DNA of 64,000 bases. Source: Agapanthus africanus (Eukaryota > Streptophyta > Magnoliopsida > Asparagales > Amaryllidaceae). Where the stretch lies: positions 27,296,079 to 27,360,078 of the forward strand of contig JASDDO010000026.1 of assembly GCA_030015575.1 (NCBI GenBank), written 5' to 3'. The position numbers were made by a program, and so were the translations under genes. How positions within the stretch are numbered: position 1 is the stretch's first letter; every line of letters starts with the position of its first letter. Of the stretch, positions 1-9,900 are shown piece after piece. The notes beneath the pieces were generated by a model. The model made no database searches, was not told where the DNA came from, and saw nothing but the letters and a program-made list of their open reading frames with translations.

Positions 1-1564
1 GCCGCTCTGAATGGCTTGCTGGAAGCTAGTAGGGTCATCATTATCAATGATGCAATCTTCTCGATCCCCGTCTATGAGAAAACCGTAGTATCTCTCGGGC
101 GGATGAGACTGCCTACTACTTCTACGGATAGGTGTTGGGATGTCCCTTTCTTCTGAACCTTCTTGTTCTACCAAACTTTCAGTAACAGCTTGTGGTTCTG
201 GAATTTCTTCCGGTTCTATTGCTCTCCCACTCTTCTGATTTTCTAAAAATTCAGCTTCCAAGAAGTGGGCATGACGAGAAATAAAAACCTTTTGTTCCTC
301 TGCGTAATAGAAACAATACCCCTTGGAGTTCTTTGGATATCCCACAAACTTACACTGTATTGAGCGTGCCTCGAGCTTGTCCGCATGCTGCTTTTTAACA
401 AAAGCTGGACATCCCCATGTCCTAAAATGTTTAAGACAGGGTTTCTTCCCACTCCACATCTGATATGGTGTGGTAGACACAGTCTTGGTTGGAACCTGGT
501 TCAAAAGATATGCAGCTGATTCTAGTGCATAACCCCAGAAAGATCGCGGTAACTCAGCCTTACTCATCATGGAACGTACCATATCCAATAGGGTTCGATT
601 CCGCCTTTCCGATACACCATTGTGTTGTGGTGTGTATGAAGGAGTAAGCTGAGAGAGAATTCCATTCTCTTTTAAGTATCCCAGGAACTCGGCACTTAAG
701 TATTCACCACCTCGATCAGATCTCAGTGTCTTGATACTTTTTCCTGTTTGGTTTTCCACTTCATTCTTGTATTCCCGGAATTTCTCAAAGGCCTCGGATT
801 AATGCTTCATCAAGTAGATATGTCCATACCTAGAGAAATCATCCGTAAAAGTAATGAAGTAGGAATAACCACCTCGCGCATGTGTAGACATTGGACCACA
901 CACATTGCTGTGTATGAGTCCCAAGAGCTCGCTCGCTCTTACTCCATGTCCAGTAAACGGAGTCTTTGTCATCTTTCCCATGAGACAAGATTCATAAATA
1001 GCATAAGATTGATATTCGAACGGATTCAAATATCCTTCTCTATGTAACTCAGTCAACCGTGTTTCATTGATGTGACCTAGTCTACAATGCCATAAGAAAG
1101 CCTGATTTATTTCCGGAGACTTTCTTTTAAGTGTGTTCTGGACATTGAAAACCTGAGCTTGATTCAATACGTATATGCCGTCATCTAATGTAACAGACCC
1201 AATCAGAACTTGATTTAGGTGGATGTGAACCACATCGCTTACGAATGTAAAATCATATCCCTCTCTCGAAAGTGAGGACACTGATATGATATTACAAGTC
1301 AAACTAGGTACATACAAACAGTTACGTGCGATATTCTCCTACGGATTCAGCGTCCACGCTCATTCCGTTTGCAACTCTGAGAGACAAATCACCTACCCTG
1401 ATAACTCTACGGTTTCTCAAAGCATGGAATGAATTACAGATATGATATCTTGCTCCGGTATCTAGTACCCAGGAAGTAGATTTAATTGACAAACAGTTCT
1501 CAATTACATACACACTCGAGGCCGAAGTCACAACATGCTTCGTATCCTGGCTACTGGCTTCCAA
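1..1564 (-). pseudogene. copia pol remnant: protease, pre-integrase, integrase, start of RT
   Basis: This is the pol part of element A. The protease active-site text WVLDTGARYHIC lies near 1430-1475. The pre-integrase zinc region follows (FLWHCRLGHINETRL, then the ESCLMGK segment), with upstream text like LTCNIISVSSL that is typical of plant copia. The integrase core shows GGYSYFITFTDDFSRYGHIY near 800-870. Further left are the integrase C-terminal part and a stretch like DPTSFQQAIQSG at about 1-45, which is the usual lead-in to copia RT. The window ends before the RT catalytic motifs. The remnant is a fossil with several breaks. The family assignment is firm; the lineage is not. Confidence 0.85.
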
Positions 1565-1831
1565 AGCCCTGCAATCCTTCTGCCAATGCCCGTTCCCATG
1601 ACAATAGGAACATCCCTCCTTATCTAAACCAAGTCCCGAAACTTTTGCTCTTCCCTTTCCTTTTACTTTACTGACACCGTATATCGGCTTTGTGGAGGTT
1701 TTCCTCTTTTCACCCTTTGCTTTCGCCCTGGATACAGAAGAAGAAGGTCCCCCATTAAGCAGAGCGGGTGTCTCCCTGGTTTATTTCAGGGTGTAAGTAG
1801 AGGGTAGGGATAGTGGAAATAAATCAGTACA

Positions 1832-2206
1832 TCACCCGTTTCCCAACGTGGTCTCCAGGTCCGTGAGCTCATCAATATAGCTAGTCATCGTAAGGACGTC
1901 GTCCCCTACAGATGACCCGACAGCCAATATCGCTTGAAGCAATTCGTTCGAGGTCTCATATCTTGCGATATGAGATTGCTCTCCATATAAATCTTTGTTA
2001 TGGAGAAAGATGGAAACTAAGTCCATCTTCTCATGCTGCTTCTGGTATATACCATCAACTGAAGCCAACACGAGGCACTTGGCATTCACACTATCCTTTT
2101 CCCTTGTCTGACGGATATCCATATCCGTGACGGTGGAAACTGGACCTGGGATGGTAGGGGCTTGAGTAGTAATAGGGTGGTCTAGCTTGTCATAGGAAAT
2201 GGACAT
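1832..2206 (-). pseudogene. copia Gag remnant
   Basis: A minus-strand open stretch of 124 codons lies upstream of the protease region in element A. The segment YETSNELLQAILAVGSSVGD, followed by a stretch resembling ...MTSYIDELTDLETTLG, matches the UBN2-type Gag region of plant copia elements, where RYETSK...KM..GSSV..HVL is common. The segment between this and the protease (about 1565-1831) still holds lysine-rich text, with a zinc-knuckle-like cysteine cluster near 1570-1610. The remnant is broken. Its position between leader and protease fits its role as Gag. Confidence 0.65.
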
Positions 2207-2774
2207 CTGGACAGACCTTTACCAATCATATAAGTCAGATTCAGTCGACTTGTTATCTAGATGTAATCTAGTCATGGTCACAAGGTCGCTGCAAAGAGAG
2301 AGAGAGAGGGAACACTTTAGCATGATGCTCTTGCAAGTTTAGAGTTGTTTTTAATTTATCTAAACAGGATGGCTCCCACTGTTTCTCGAATCCCACCTTA
2401 AACCAAAAAGGAAGAACTAGTCAGGACTATTCTCACCGTACAATACTTGCTTAACCGTTCAGCAAGGCGGGTGTCGGTACTTCGAGAGAGGTTTTACGAC
2501 GTTTTCACGAAGTTACTTGATTAAATAACCTCTTTTCTCTGGAGGCGTAGCCCCGCTGACACCTTTCTCGACACCTACTTGGTTTATAGCATTAATTGTT
2601 AAGTGACGAATCTCCCGATAAGTAGCGTATACTCACAGTAGGATCGGGATTCAAATATCATCGTGTGATAATGCTGAAGGAATCCTACCAACATTATCAA
2701 ACTCCAAATGGTATGCAACACTAGCAAGTTTCAGTTTCTTTAGAAACTCCCGATGTGGATTTTTGCCCCATGCT

Positions 2775-2989
2775 CTTATGACCTTGACTAAGGGCCAACA
2801 AATCATAAGTCACATGTCAAGTTCTACCCATCATTATCTTGTTAATTTGAACCCACCCGTATATACTCTTGACTAAGGGCCAAACAAAGTAATACGACTG
2901 TCCCAAACCAACGCATCTATCTATGCTATATATGAACACCCCAGCAGCTATCAATCACTATGTCTTGACTAAGGGCCAAACAAACATAG
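2775..2989. repeat. Three hairpin units with a constant core and differing matched stems
   Basis: The core CTTGACTAAGGGCCAAACAA (first copy one base shorter) occurs at 2783, 2868 and 2964. Each copy sits between different but self-complementary arms: CTTATGA/TCATAAG (unit 2775-2809), GTATATACT/AGTAATAC with a one-base bulge (2859-2895), and CTATGT/ACATAG (2958-2989). Spacing is about 85-95 bp. Only the core is shared between units; the arms are not. I know of no named family for this. Confidence 0.8.
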
Positions 2990-3536
2990 CTTGAATACTA
3001 CTGACCATTCATATGAAATGACGGAGGGCTACGACTGGTTTTGGCGAAACTGTGAACGTAGTGAACTTGATATAACCGAAGAAACCTGATAGCTTTTTTA
3101 AAAGGCGTGGTTAAAGCTCCGCAATTAAAAATTCTGCTCTTTTTAAAATAACCGAGTGGTTTCTTTTAGACTGTTCCAACGATTCAACTTTGGTTTATTT
3201 TCTTTGCATTAATATAATGCGTCCCATCAATTAACCTATCATTGCAGAAAACAACGAAAATACGTCCTTTTATGCCATCTGCATTCGCCACTGGGTCCCG
3301 TCATACACCCGTTAGGTTATTTAACTAACAACAGAGCGGGGGCTAGGCTAGCGCGGGTGTAAAACATAAGTAACGCCTAATAAATATCATATATAGATAT
3401 TGTACATTCGTCAGACGCAATAATAGGCATTCCAGATCACAGATGAACATTATTGGATATACAAGCAATCCACGTTTCCTTTGAGCCTGCAAAGAAAGAC
3501 GGATTACACAGTTGTAATGAATAGCCATTACCCCAT

Positions 3537-3672
3537 CCTAGACCCCTACGGGTACGGCAAACTACCTGCTAAGTACCCGAAGTGAAGCGGTCTCCCTCAA
3601 CAACGTGAGTAGGCCACTAAACACTTCAAAGTACCCGGTAGTTTGTGCACCCTACCTTGGGTCTATCCTAGG
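3537..3672. other. Large stem-loop in copia leader
   Basis: CCTAGACCC (3537-3545) pairs with GGGTCTA...GG (3659-3672). Inside it, CAAACTACC (3558-3566) pairs perfectly with GGTAGTTTG (3637-3645). The loop also holds the repeated segment AAGTACCC. The stem is visible in either strand. It could be an RNA structure of the leader. Confidence 0.65.
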
Positions 3673-3840
3673 AGCAGAAAACAGTAAATGAAATAATACA
3701 ACGGTGGCTACAACCTCACCCCGGATGTGCCCCGCAAAAGAATATTACATCATATTACAATTTAAATCGAATGAAAGAATATAGAAACTCATCTCAAACC
3801 CCGGCTAACCATCACAACGATCCAATGAAGTTCATATACA

Positions 3841-3845
3841 CAAAC
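3841..3845. repeat. Target-site duplication of element B, left copy (CAAAC)
   Basis: CAAAC lies immediately left of the 3' LTR of B. The same five bases lie at 37804-37808, directly right of the 5' LTR. This defines the outer ends of B and shows that both LTRs belong to one insertion. Confidence 0.9.
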
Positions 3846-4418
3846 CGTTCCCCTCCGAAAGACGCGCAAGATGGACGTCTTGCATGAGATTCGGGGCAGA
3901 TGATAATTGGTGCTATCCGTCCACCTCTCCAAAAATGCCAAGTTGATTTATGGCACCGTATATCGAAAGTTTAAACGGATGCGTCCGATGTAGCAGACTT
4001 CGTCAGATTCCCCCTCGCTTGAGGGGTTTTTGATTTTGGGGACGCTCTTCCCTGCAGGCGCAAGCCCCTGCAGTTAATTACGCTACCGCATCGCGGTAAC
4101 AACTTTCTCCTTCTCCAAATGGTCACTCCGTGTCGTGGGTGTTTGTTTTGTGTTTGGTTGCCCGTGGATTGTATACGGAGACTAAGTTATGTTGTCGCCC
4201 GTAGGGCGTGGACTAGTCCAAATCCGTATTATCTTAGATTTGGGTTTGGGGGTTTGGGGTTTAAGGATACATTAGCCTCATTTGAGACTAAGATCAACTT
4301 AAACGTTTGTTAAGGATACGTTAGTCTCATTTTAGACTAAGATCGACTTAACGGGATCATTTAGATCCGACAAGAGAGCAATTGGGGGGCTCTATTGTTT
4401 TGTTTAGTGACATTGCGG

Positions 4419-4760
4419 TCGATAGGTAGTTTAAGAACATTGCGGTCCAATGTTAGTTTTAAGACATCGCGGTCAAGGTTAAGGACATCATAGTCCATGG
4501 GTTTAAGGACTCCACAGTCCGGCATTAGTTTAAGACATCACGGTCAAGGTTAAGGACGTCATAGTCCGTTGTTAGTTTTAAGACATCCCGGTCAAGGTTA
4601 AGGACATCATAGTCCATGAGTTTAAGGACCCCACAGTCCGTTGTTAGTTTTAAGACATCACGGTCAAGGTTAAGGACATCATAGTCCGTCGTTAGTTTTA
4701 AGACATCCCGGTCAAGGTTAAGGACATCATAGTCCATGAGTTTAAGGACCCCACAGTCCG
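4419..4760. repeat. GGAC-N6-GTCC tandem array in the 3' LTR of B
   Basis: Units of about 24 bp alternate among AAGACATCACGGTC, AAGGACATCATAGTCC and AAGGACCCCACAGTCC. Each has GGAC (or GAC) and GTCC (or GTC) arms around six variable bases. The same array occurs in the other LTR (about 35512-35860), in B's internal spacer (22516-22880, 22995-23080, 25510-25600) and, on the opposite strand, in element C (about 59765-60130). Short open frames across it are by-products of the period. Confidence 0.85.
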
Positions 4761-5056
4761 TGAAATGTATGGTTGTTGGGACCCGTCACCTCTTTGAAGA
4801 CGTTGAGGAATTACAACGACAGATATCAAAGGAGTGAAGAGATGTACCCTTGAACCAAGGTAGATTAAATGATCCGTAGCCCAATTTGGAACCAAGATCG
4901 ATTAATTATATTATGAGCTCATTGGCTCAGTTAAGTCTGAATTGAGGACTTATGGCCTTCTTGGGCTAAGTCCAATCATGTTTGGAATATTGGCCCTCTG
5001 TTGGTCCAATGAAGGGGAGGCTTTGCCTCTAGAAAATTAGCCGATTGGGCTATAGG

Positions 5057-5303
5057 TAGTGTTAAACACTAAAGACCAATAGTGTTGAACACTGGAAATA
5101 AGATTAGTGTTAAACACTAAAAATTATGATTCTCAAATTAGTGTTAAACACTAACAGATAATAGTGTTAAACACTGGCAGTGAAATTATCAGATTAGTGT
5201 TAAACACTAAATGGGGGGGGAGATCACGTGGGAGCACGTGATGGCATCCAAAAGGTGGGGCCAGATCCCCTTCAGTTTGTTCTATAGGTAAGTGTTTAAC
5301 ACT
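5057..5303. repeat. Array of TAGTGTTAAACACTA palindromes in the 3' LTR of B
   Basis: Six copies of AGTGTTAAACACT, or a one-base variant, lie at about 5057, 5080, 5105, 5140, 5162 and 5194. A related AGTGTTTAACACT lies near 5291. Each is a perfect or nearly perfect palindrome. The array is repeated at about 36157-36402 in the other LTR, and a looser version occurs at 59196-59460 in element C. Confidence 0.85.
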
Positions 5304-5455
5304 TTTAAATCTTACAGCCATCACGTGTGGGCACGTGATGGGTGCTCATGCCCTGGTTTATTAGAATACTCATTAGGGGTCACGTGGTGACACGTGAGGG
5401 CGCCCCAGAGTTTTTGTTCTGTGGATCTTTTACAGGGGTCACGTGGGGACACGTG
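5225..5455. promoter_or_regulatory. Paired G-boxes (CACGTG-N4-CACGTG), first cluster
   Basis: Four pairs start at 5225, 5322, 5381 and 5440, with spacers GGAG, TGGG, GTGA and GGGA. In every pair the two CACGTG cores are exactly four bases apart, so their centres are 10 bp apart. CACGTG is the plant G-box bound by bHLH and bZIP factors. That these pairs regulate the LTR is inference. Confidence 0.7.
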
Positions 5456-5495
5456 ACCCTAGTTCTTTCCTGTTTAAAGATTTGTTTGTCTTTTT

Positions 5496-6035
5496 AAGAA
5501 TTAAATTCTTCATAGGGTTAAATCCTAGTTTTAATTTTGGAGGAATTAAATTCCTATTTTCGAAGAATTATATTCTTAGGTAGGGTTAAACCCTAATTTT
5601 CTTTCTGTAAGAATTAGATTCTCATATATATAAAGAAACAAGTTCTGATATAGGGTAAAACCCTAATTTTATTTTAAGGGGAATTAAATCCCTGTGAGTT
5701 TGAGAGAATCAAATTCTCAATTAGGGTTAAACCCCAGCTCTGTCCATTTTGAAGGAAATAAATTCCTATAATTTTGGAGAATTAAATTCTCATATAGGGT
5801 TAAACCCTAATTTTATCTTGGAGGAATTAAATTCCTATAACTTTGTGAGAATTAAATTCTCAAAATTCAATTCCTTCTCTATATTTTAGATCTGCATGTC
5901 AGGATCTCGACCCGATGAGAATTAAATTCTCAACCTATGGGGAGATGTGCACTTTGCAGGTCTTCCATCAGAGAAAGAACTAAGTTCTTTTCTTTTTATA
6001 TAAGAGTTAAACTCTTGGATTGAGAATTAAATTCT
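5496..6035. repeat. Array of TTAAA-core palindromes with changing arms
   Basis: About twenty short palindromes follow one another, many of the form N5-TTAAA-N5'. Examples are AAGAATTAAATTCTT (5496), TAGGGTTAAACCCTA (about 5583 and 5797), AGGAATTAAATTCCT (several), GAGAATTAAATTCTC (several, e.g. about 5778 and 5928), AAGAACTAAGTTCTT (about 5975) and AAGAGTTAAACTCTT (about 6003). The core stays while both arms change together. Matching copies lie at about 36597-37135 in the 5' LTR. Confidence 0.8.
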
Positions 6036-6497
6036 CTTTTTGAAGCCTTTATCCCCTTTTTTCTTACCTAGAGTTTTTCTTTGTAGAGAATCAAATTCTT
6101 CTTTCTTTTCTTTCTGAATTTTTAAGATTCCAAGGCTCTATATCTCTTCAACTCTCTCCTTTGGCTCCTATTTATAGGAGAAGAAAAAGAATCAATCTGT
6201 TTGGTAAATCTTTCATTGAAAGATTTGATTTGTTTTTATCATTGATCCGGGCCTTTAGATTATTAGGTGAATTTTATTCACCGTTGGATTTTAAATCCAA
6301 AGATATTCTTTCTGTTATTTTGGTGAGATTTAGGGGAAATCTTTCCATGTCCAAGATTTTTCCATAAATTGGTGATATTTAATCACCCTCGGATTCTTAA
6401 TCCAACGGTTTTACACAATTCTTCTCCATTTTGGAAAGATTTAAATGATCTTATTCAGAATTTAATTCTGTTGAACAGCAGGGCTTTTAAAACCAGT

Positions 6498-6646
6498 CGC
6501 GTGTTGCCACGTGACCATTGGTCACGTGTGAGCACGTGACCCCCGGTCACGTGTGCCTGAAGGGACTCCTCTTCTGCGCTCTGCTCTTCGCCGCTGCTTT
6601 ACCATCACGTGCCAACACGTGATCACTGATCACGTGTGTGCACGTG
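6498..6646. promoter_or_regulatory. Paired G-boxes, second cluster
   Basis: CGCGTG/CACGTG lies at 6498-6513. CACGTG pairs lie at 6523-6538, 6606-6621 and 6631-6646, with spacers TGAG, CCAA and TGTG. A single site lies at 6548. All pairs keep the 4 bp spacer seen in the first cluster. The same pattern is present near 37598-37757 in the 5' LTR. Confidence 0.7.
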
Positions 6647-6700
6647 ATGCTTCCTCTGAAACTTTTTTTCTGATTTTTTAATCAGGGAACAAATGCCCCC

Positions 6701-6742
6701 ACAGCGTTGCTCTCACGTGTCTGCACGTGAGTGCAACGCTGT
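6701..6742. other. Perfect-type hairpin beside the polypurine tract of B
   Basis: ACAGCGTTGC at 6701 pairs with GCAACGCTGT ending at 6742, and the arms continue inward through a CACGTG pair (6714-6729, spacer TCTG). This gives arms of about 20 bases with one mismatch. It lies just inside the 3' LTR boundary (6691). On the minus strand it directly precedes the G-rich tract TGTGGGGGCATTT next to the LTR, the likely polypurine tract. Confidence 0.75.
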
Positions 6743-6940
6743 CACTTTTATGACCGTCGGATCTGTCTTGGGAGTAGGGTAGATGAAACGTTTTCCATCC
6801 CATCCTATAAATGCCAATGTCCTTTCAGAAGAGCCTTCACTTTGCTCATCTTCCTCCTTTGAGAACTTTTTCTTTTGAGAATTTATTTCTTTTTTTCCAG
6901 AGCTTAGTTTTCTGCCTTGAAATTTTTTCAGAGTTTAACT

Positions 6941-6945
6941 CTTTT
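6941..6945. repeat. Target-site duplication of element G, left copy (CTTTT)
   Basis: CTTTT lies directly before the left LTR of G and again at 17153-17157, directly after the right LTR. Confidence 0.88.
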
Positions 6946-9900
6946 TGTCACGCCCCGCTTCCCAAAATACGGAATACGAGGGGTTGACAAGGCCAGCCAT
7001 GCTCCTACGGTCAAGGAAACATCCTGCCGTAGTCACACTTCAGCTTCTAGCTTTACATGGTAATCAGTAAATAATGCGCAGGCAATGAGAAATGCAGTAA
7101 CTGAAACGAAACAATATAAAGAACTGACCTGATGGAAACAAAAGAGTATAAATCTGGATAGAAAATCAAGATGTCCGTGGTGTACGTCTAGTCCTGGTCC
7201 AGGCTAAATCCTCTCCTCACACTGAGCATGCATACTCAGGTCGTCAGAGCGACACAATAGCAATATAATATATAAATCCAAGGGACAACTCCAACAGTGA
7301 TAATAGATATATATAACAGTAAATCAATGACGGTATAGGTATGAACATGCAGTAATCAATGCAGTGGAACAGTAAAAGCAGTAAGATAATATGCCCAGTA
7401 TGTCAACACAGTAAGCAATGTATATCGATGCTATCATCCCTATCAGTCTCTAAGTCTCACTGTACAGGTCACTAAGCCTATCGCCAGTCCAAGTGTGAGA
7501 ATCAACCACTCGCGAGTGTCCTCCACCCAAGGGTAGGACCCAAGGGTAAGGGACCACGTGCCCAACATGTAACTCACGGTAATAATCATGTACCCTGTAA
7601 ATCTCCATATATATAAGCCGGCAAGGGACTCCCGAGATTCTGTTGAACTCACACTCAAACTACCCCACACCCCGTAGTCTACATCAAACGCTAACCATAA
7701 CCCTAAATACCAGTCGGTCTGTGACAAGTCTGCGCGAGAATTGGAGGCAGGACCTCCATCAAGCACGTCCCGACTAATACCTAAGATAAATGGCAGAGTC
7801 TGATGTCTTATCTGTGACACCCATGCAAGAGTTTCCATAAGTGTCCCATACCACTTATAGTTACACGTACACGCGTCCCACAGACGTCGACAATGCAATA
7901 GAATCATAAGGTTCACTGATTGTGTACAAGTACGCATCACTTTCACTTATTCACTGATACACGAACACTAACGTACTTGCCACAATCATCACTAATACCT
8001 AACACTGGGTAATTCACATTATCACTAAGTTATCAATGCAGTGACATATGTATGATATAATGCGTAAACAGTATGTAAAGCACGATTAGGATGTCATGAA
8101 TCGGTAATCTACCGCTTGCAATAATTTTATCATAAATCATATGTTTACAGTTTAGTGAAACAATGAATGGGGAATAAATAGTATGCTCAATTATCTATCC
8201 AGCGAATTTAATTTCACGCCAATCGGGTTTCAGGATCACTAATTATGGCTATTTCATTTTAAGCGTTCACGGCTGGAAATCGGGTTTCAGAATCGGAAGT
8301 CCGTTTCGTAACGCATCTTAATCCCAATTGGGATCAGAATTTAGCGATGCTACAGTTGAGTGAAATCTAGGGTTTCCAGTAAGGTTTTCAACGTAATAGA
8401 CGGTTTCTCGATCGCATCTGTACGTTAGGAGTTATACACTGTTCAATACAAATATGTCAGTTCTGATTCTGTTGGGACTGTTATACGTCCCGATCTTTTA
8501 AATTACAGGTTAAATAGTAATTGATGACGAAACAGAATGAAACCACTTGCATTATCTAGCCAGCTGTTTCACCTTTAATAAACTGCGGAGTTCCGCAGCC
8601 TACGAGTTAAGGAAATAGGGTGGTGCTCATTACGGGACAGCACACAGTAAACAGAGTCGCTTTGGACTGCAGTCCAGAGTCGCACTCCGATCTAAATATT
8701 GTCACAGTTTAAGTACAGAAACTAATAGAAACTTGTATAGGGTTATAGTTCATCAAGTCATCTTCGATTTAAGCCCTCTAACGCATCATTCCAGTATGTA
8801 TATGATTTATGGTGATTTTAACGGTTTTCAGGTACAAGAAATTTCCAGTTTTACAGGTATACTTGGGGGTAGTCGTTTTAGTCGTTAATAGTCGTATTTT
8901 CCAGCAAAATTTGTACAAGGTATTTATCACTACACGGGCCAAGACAGACAATCTAATTCCGTCAAAATAGACAAGTATTTTCATTGGGATCACACATCGA
9001 ACAGGTATGGCACATAATCGATCTGAAATTGTAACTTTATGATCTATGTAATTTAAGTTTGTAACTTGAGTATATAGCATGTAGCAAGTAAATTACTTGC
9101 CTGGAAACGTCTCGGGGATGCACGGCAGCGACGCGGTCTATTGCAATGGCACGACGCGATCATAACGCAAATACGACAAAGATTGGCCTCGGCTCGAGCT
9201 TCGCTTGGTAGCTCAGCGGTTGCGACGAAGGGGGTCTGGTGGCTCACAGGTTCAGCGGCGGTGGCCCGATGCTCCGGCAGTGGCTGGCGGCGCAGAGAGC
9301 TCGGTGAGGAGGTGAGGTGGAGAGAGAGAGAGAGAGTTGTAGAGAGAGTGGGGACAGTGAGAGAGAAAGTGATATATAGAGAGAGAGAGTGAGAAAAAGA
9401 GACAGGGAGAGCTGGAGTGACAGTGGGAGAGAACTGGAGAGGGAGAGGAAGAGAGTGCCAGAGAGAGAGAACGAGAGATCAAGAGGGGGAGAGAGAAAAC
9501 ACACACACAGAGAGAGAGAGATCAGGGAGTGAGAGATCCGAGAGAGTGAGGGAGAGAGAGACAGAGAGATTGAGAGGATGATGGCGACGGTGATGATGAT
9601 GATGATGGGGTCGACGATGGTGCGGGGGTGTCGACGAGATGCAGTGGGGAGCTCGTCGACGTCGTGGGTGCCGGTGAAGGGCACGAGGGTTCGAGCTTGG
9701 GTGTGCAGGGGTCGTCACGAGCTCAAGCTCCGGTGATGGAGTGTATGCCGGCAAGGGAGGAGGTGGATGAAGAGATGAGGTGGTCGGTGATGGTGGTTGC
9801 TGCCGACGACGATGGTGGCTGAGCTCGGTTGCGGGGATGGGTGTGCAGTGGGTTTCGTGATGGGTTGAGAGAGTGAGGAATGAGGGAAAGTGATGGGAGT

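Larger units (their letters stand above)
2207..3840 (-). other. Long 5' leader of copia element A (distal part)
   Basis: I see no convincing coding sequence here. The stretch lies between Gag (ending at 2206 on this strand) and the insertion point of element B. It resumes at 37809-38341 up to the primer binding site, giving a leader of roughly 2.1 kb. It is rich in inverted repeats: three hairpins with a shared core at 2775-2989 and a large stem-loop at 3537-3672. A further GGTGTC/GACACC pairing is possible around 2490-2570. The open stretch at 3343-3528 has no recognisable motif. Confidence 0.7.
3846..6691 (-). repeat. 3' LTR of element B
   Basis: This matches 34945-37803 along its whole length and ends in ATCAGGGAACA. 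From left to right it holds the conserved block next to the PBS side, then a GGAC-N6-GTCC tandem array (about 4419-4760), a TAGTGTTAAACACTA palindrome array (5057-5303), CACGTG pairs (5225-5455 and 6498-6646) and a long array of TTAAA-core palindromes (5496-6035). Further mirror-like units such as AAATCTTTCATTGAAAGATT lie at about 6206-6400. No coding function is evident. As an LTR it should carry promoter and polyadenylation signals for the minus-strand transcript; I did not pin these down. Confidence 0.92.

Noticed and set aside
4525-4737. Repeat protein of LNLDRDVLKLTTDY type (also at 22469-22903 and 59862-60173)
   Set aside because: The 24 bp period of the GGAC array keeps a frame open by chance. 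It is LTR or spacer DNA in all three places.
7443-7946. 167-codon open frame within the LTR of G, also open in the second LTR (13994-14500)
   Set aside because: Both LTRs descend from one copy, so sharing is expected. The end of the frame differs between copies and no motif is recognisable.
9190-9250. tRNA-like text GGTAGCTCAGCGGTTGCGAC in the LTR of G
   Set aside because: Only an A-box-like match is clear. There is no B-box at the right distance and no cloverleaf.
9244-9754. Long minus-strand frames of Ser/Leu and Pro/His repeats
   Set aside because: They come from the GA-rich and GAT microsatellite tracts of the LTR of G. The same frames occur in the other LTR, and no domain is present.
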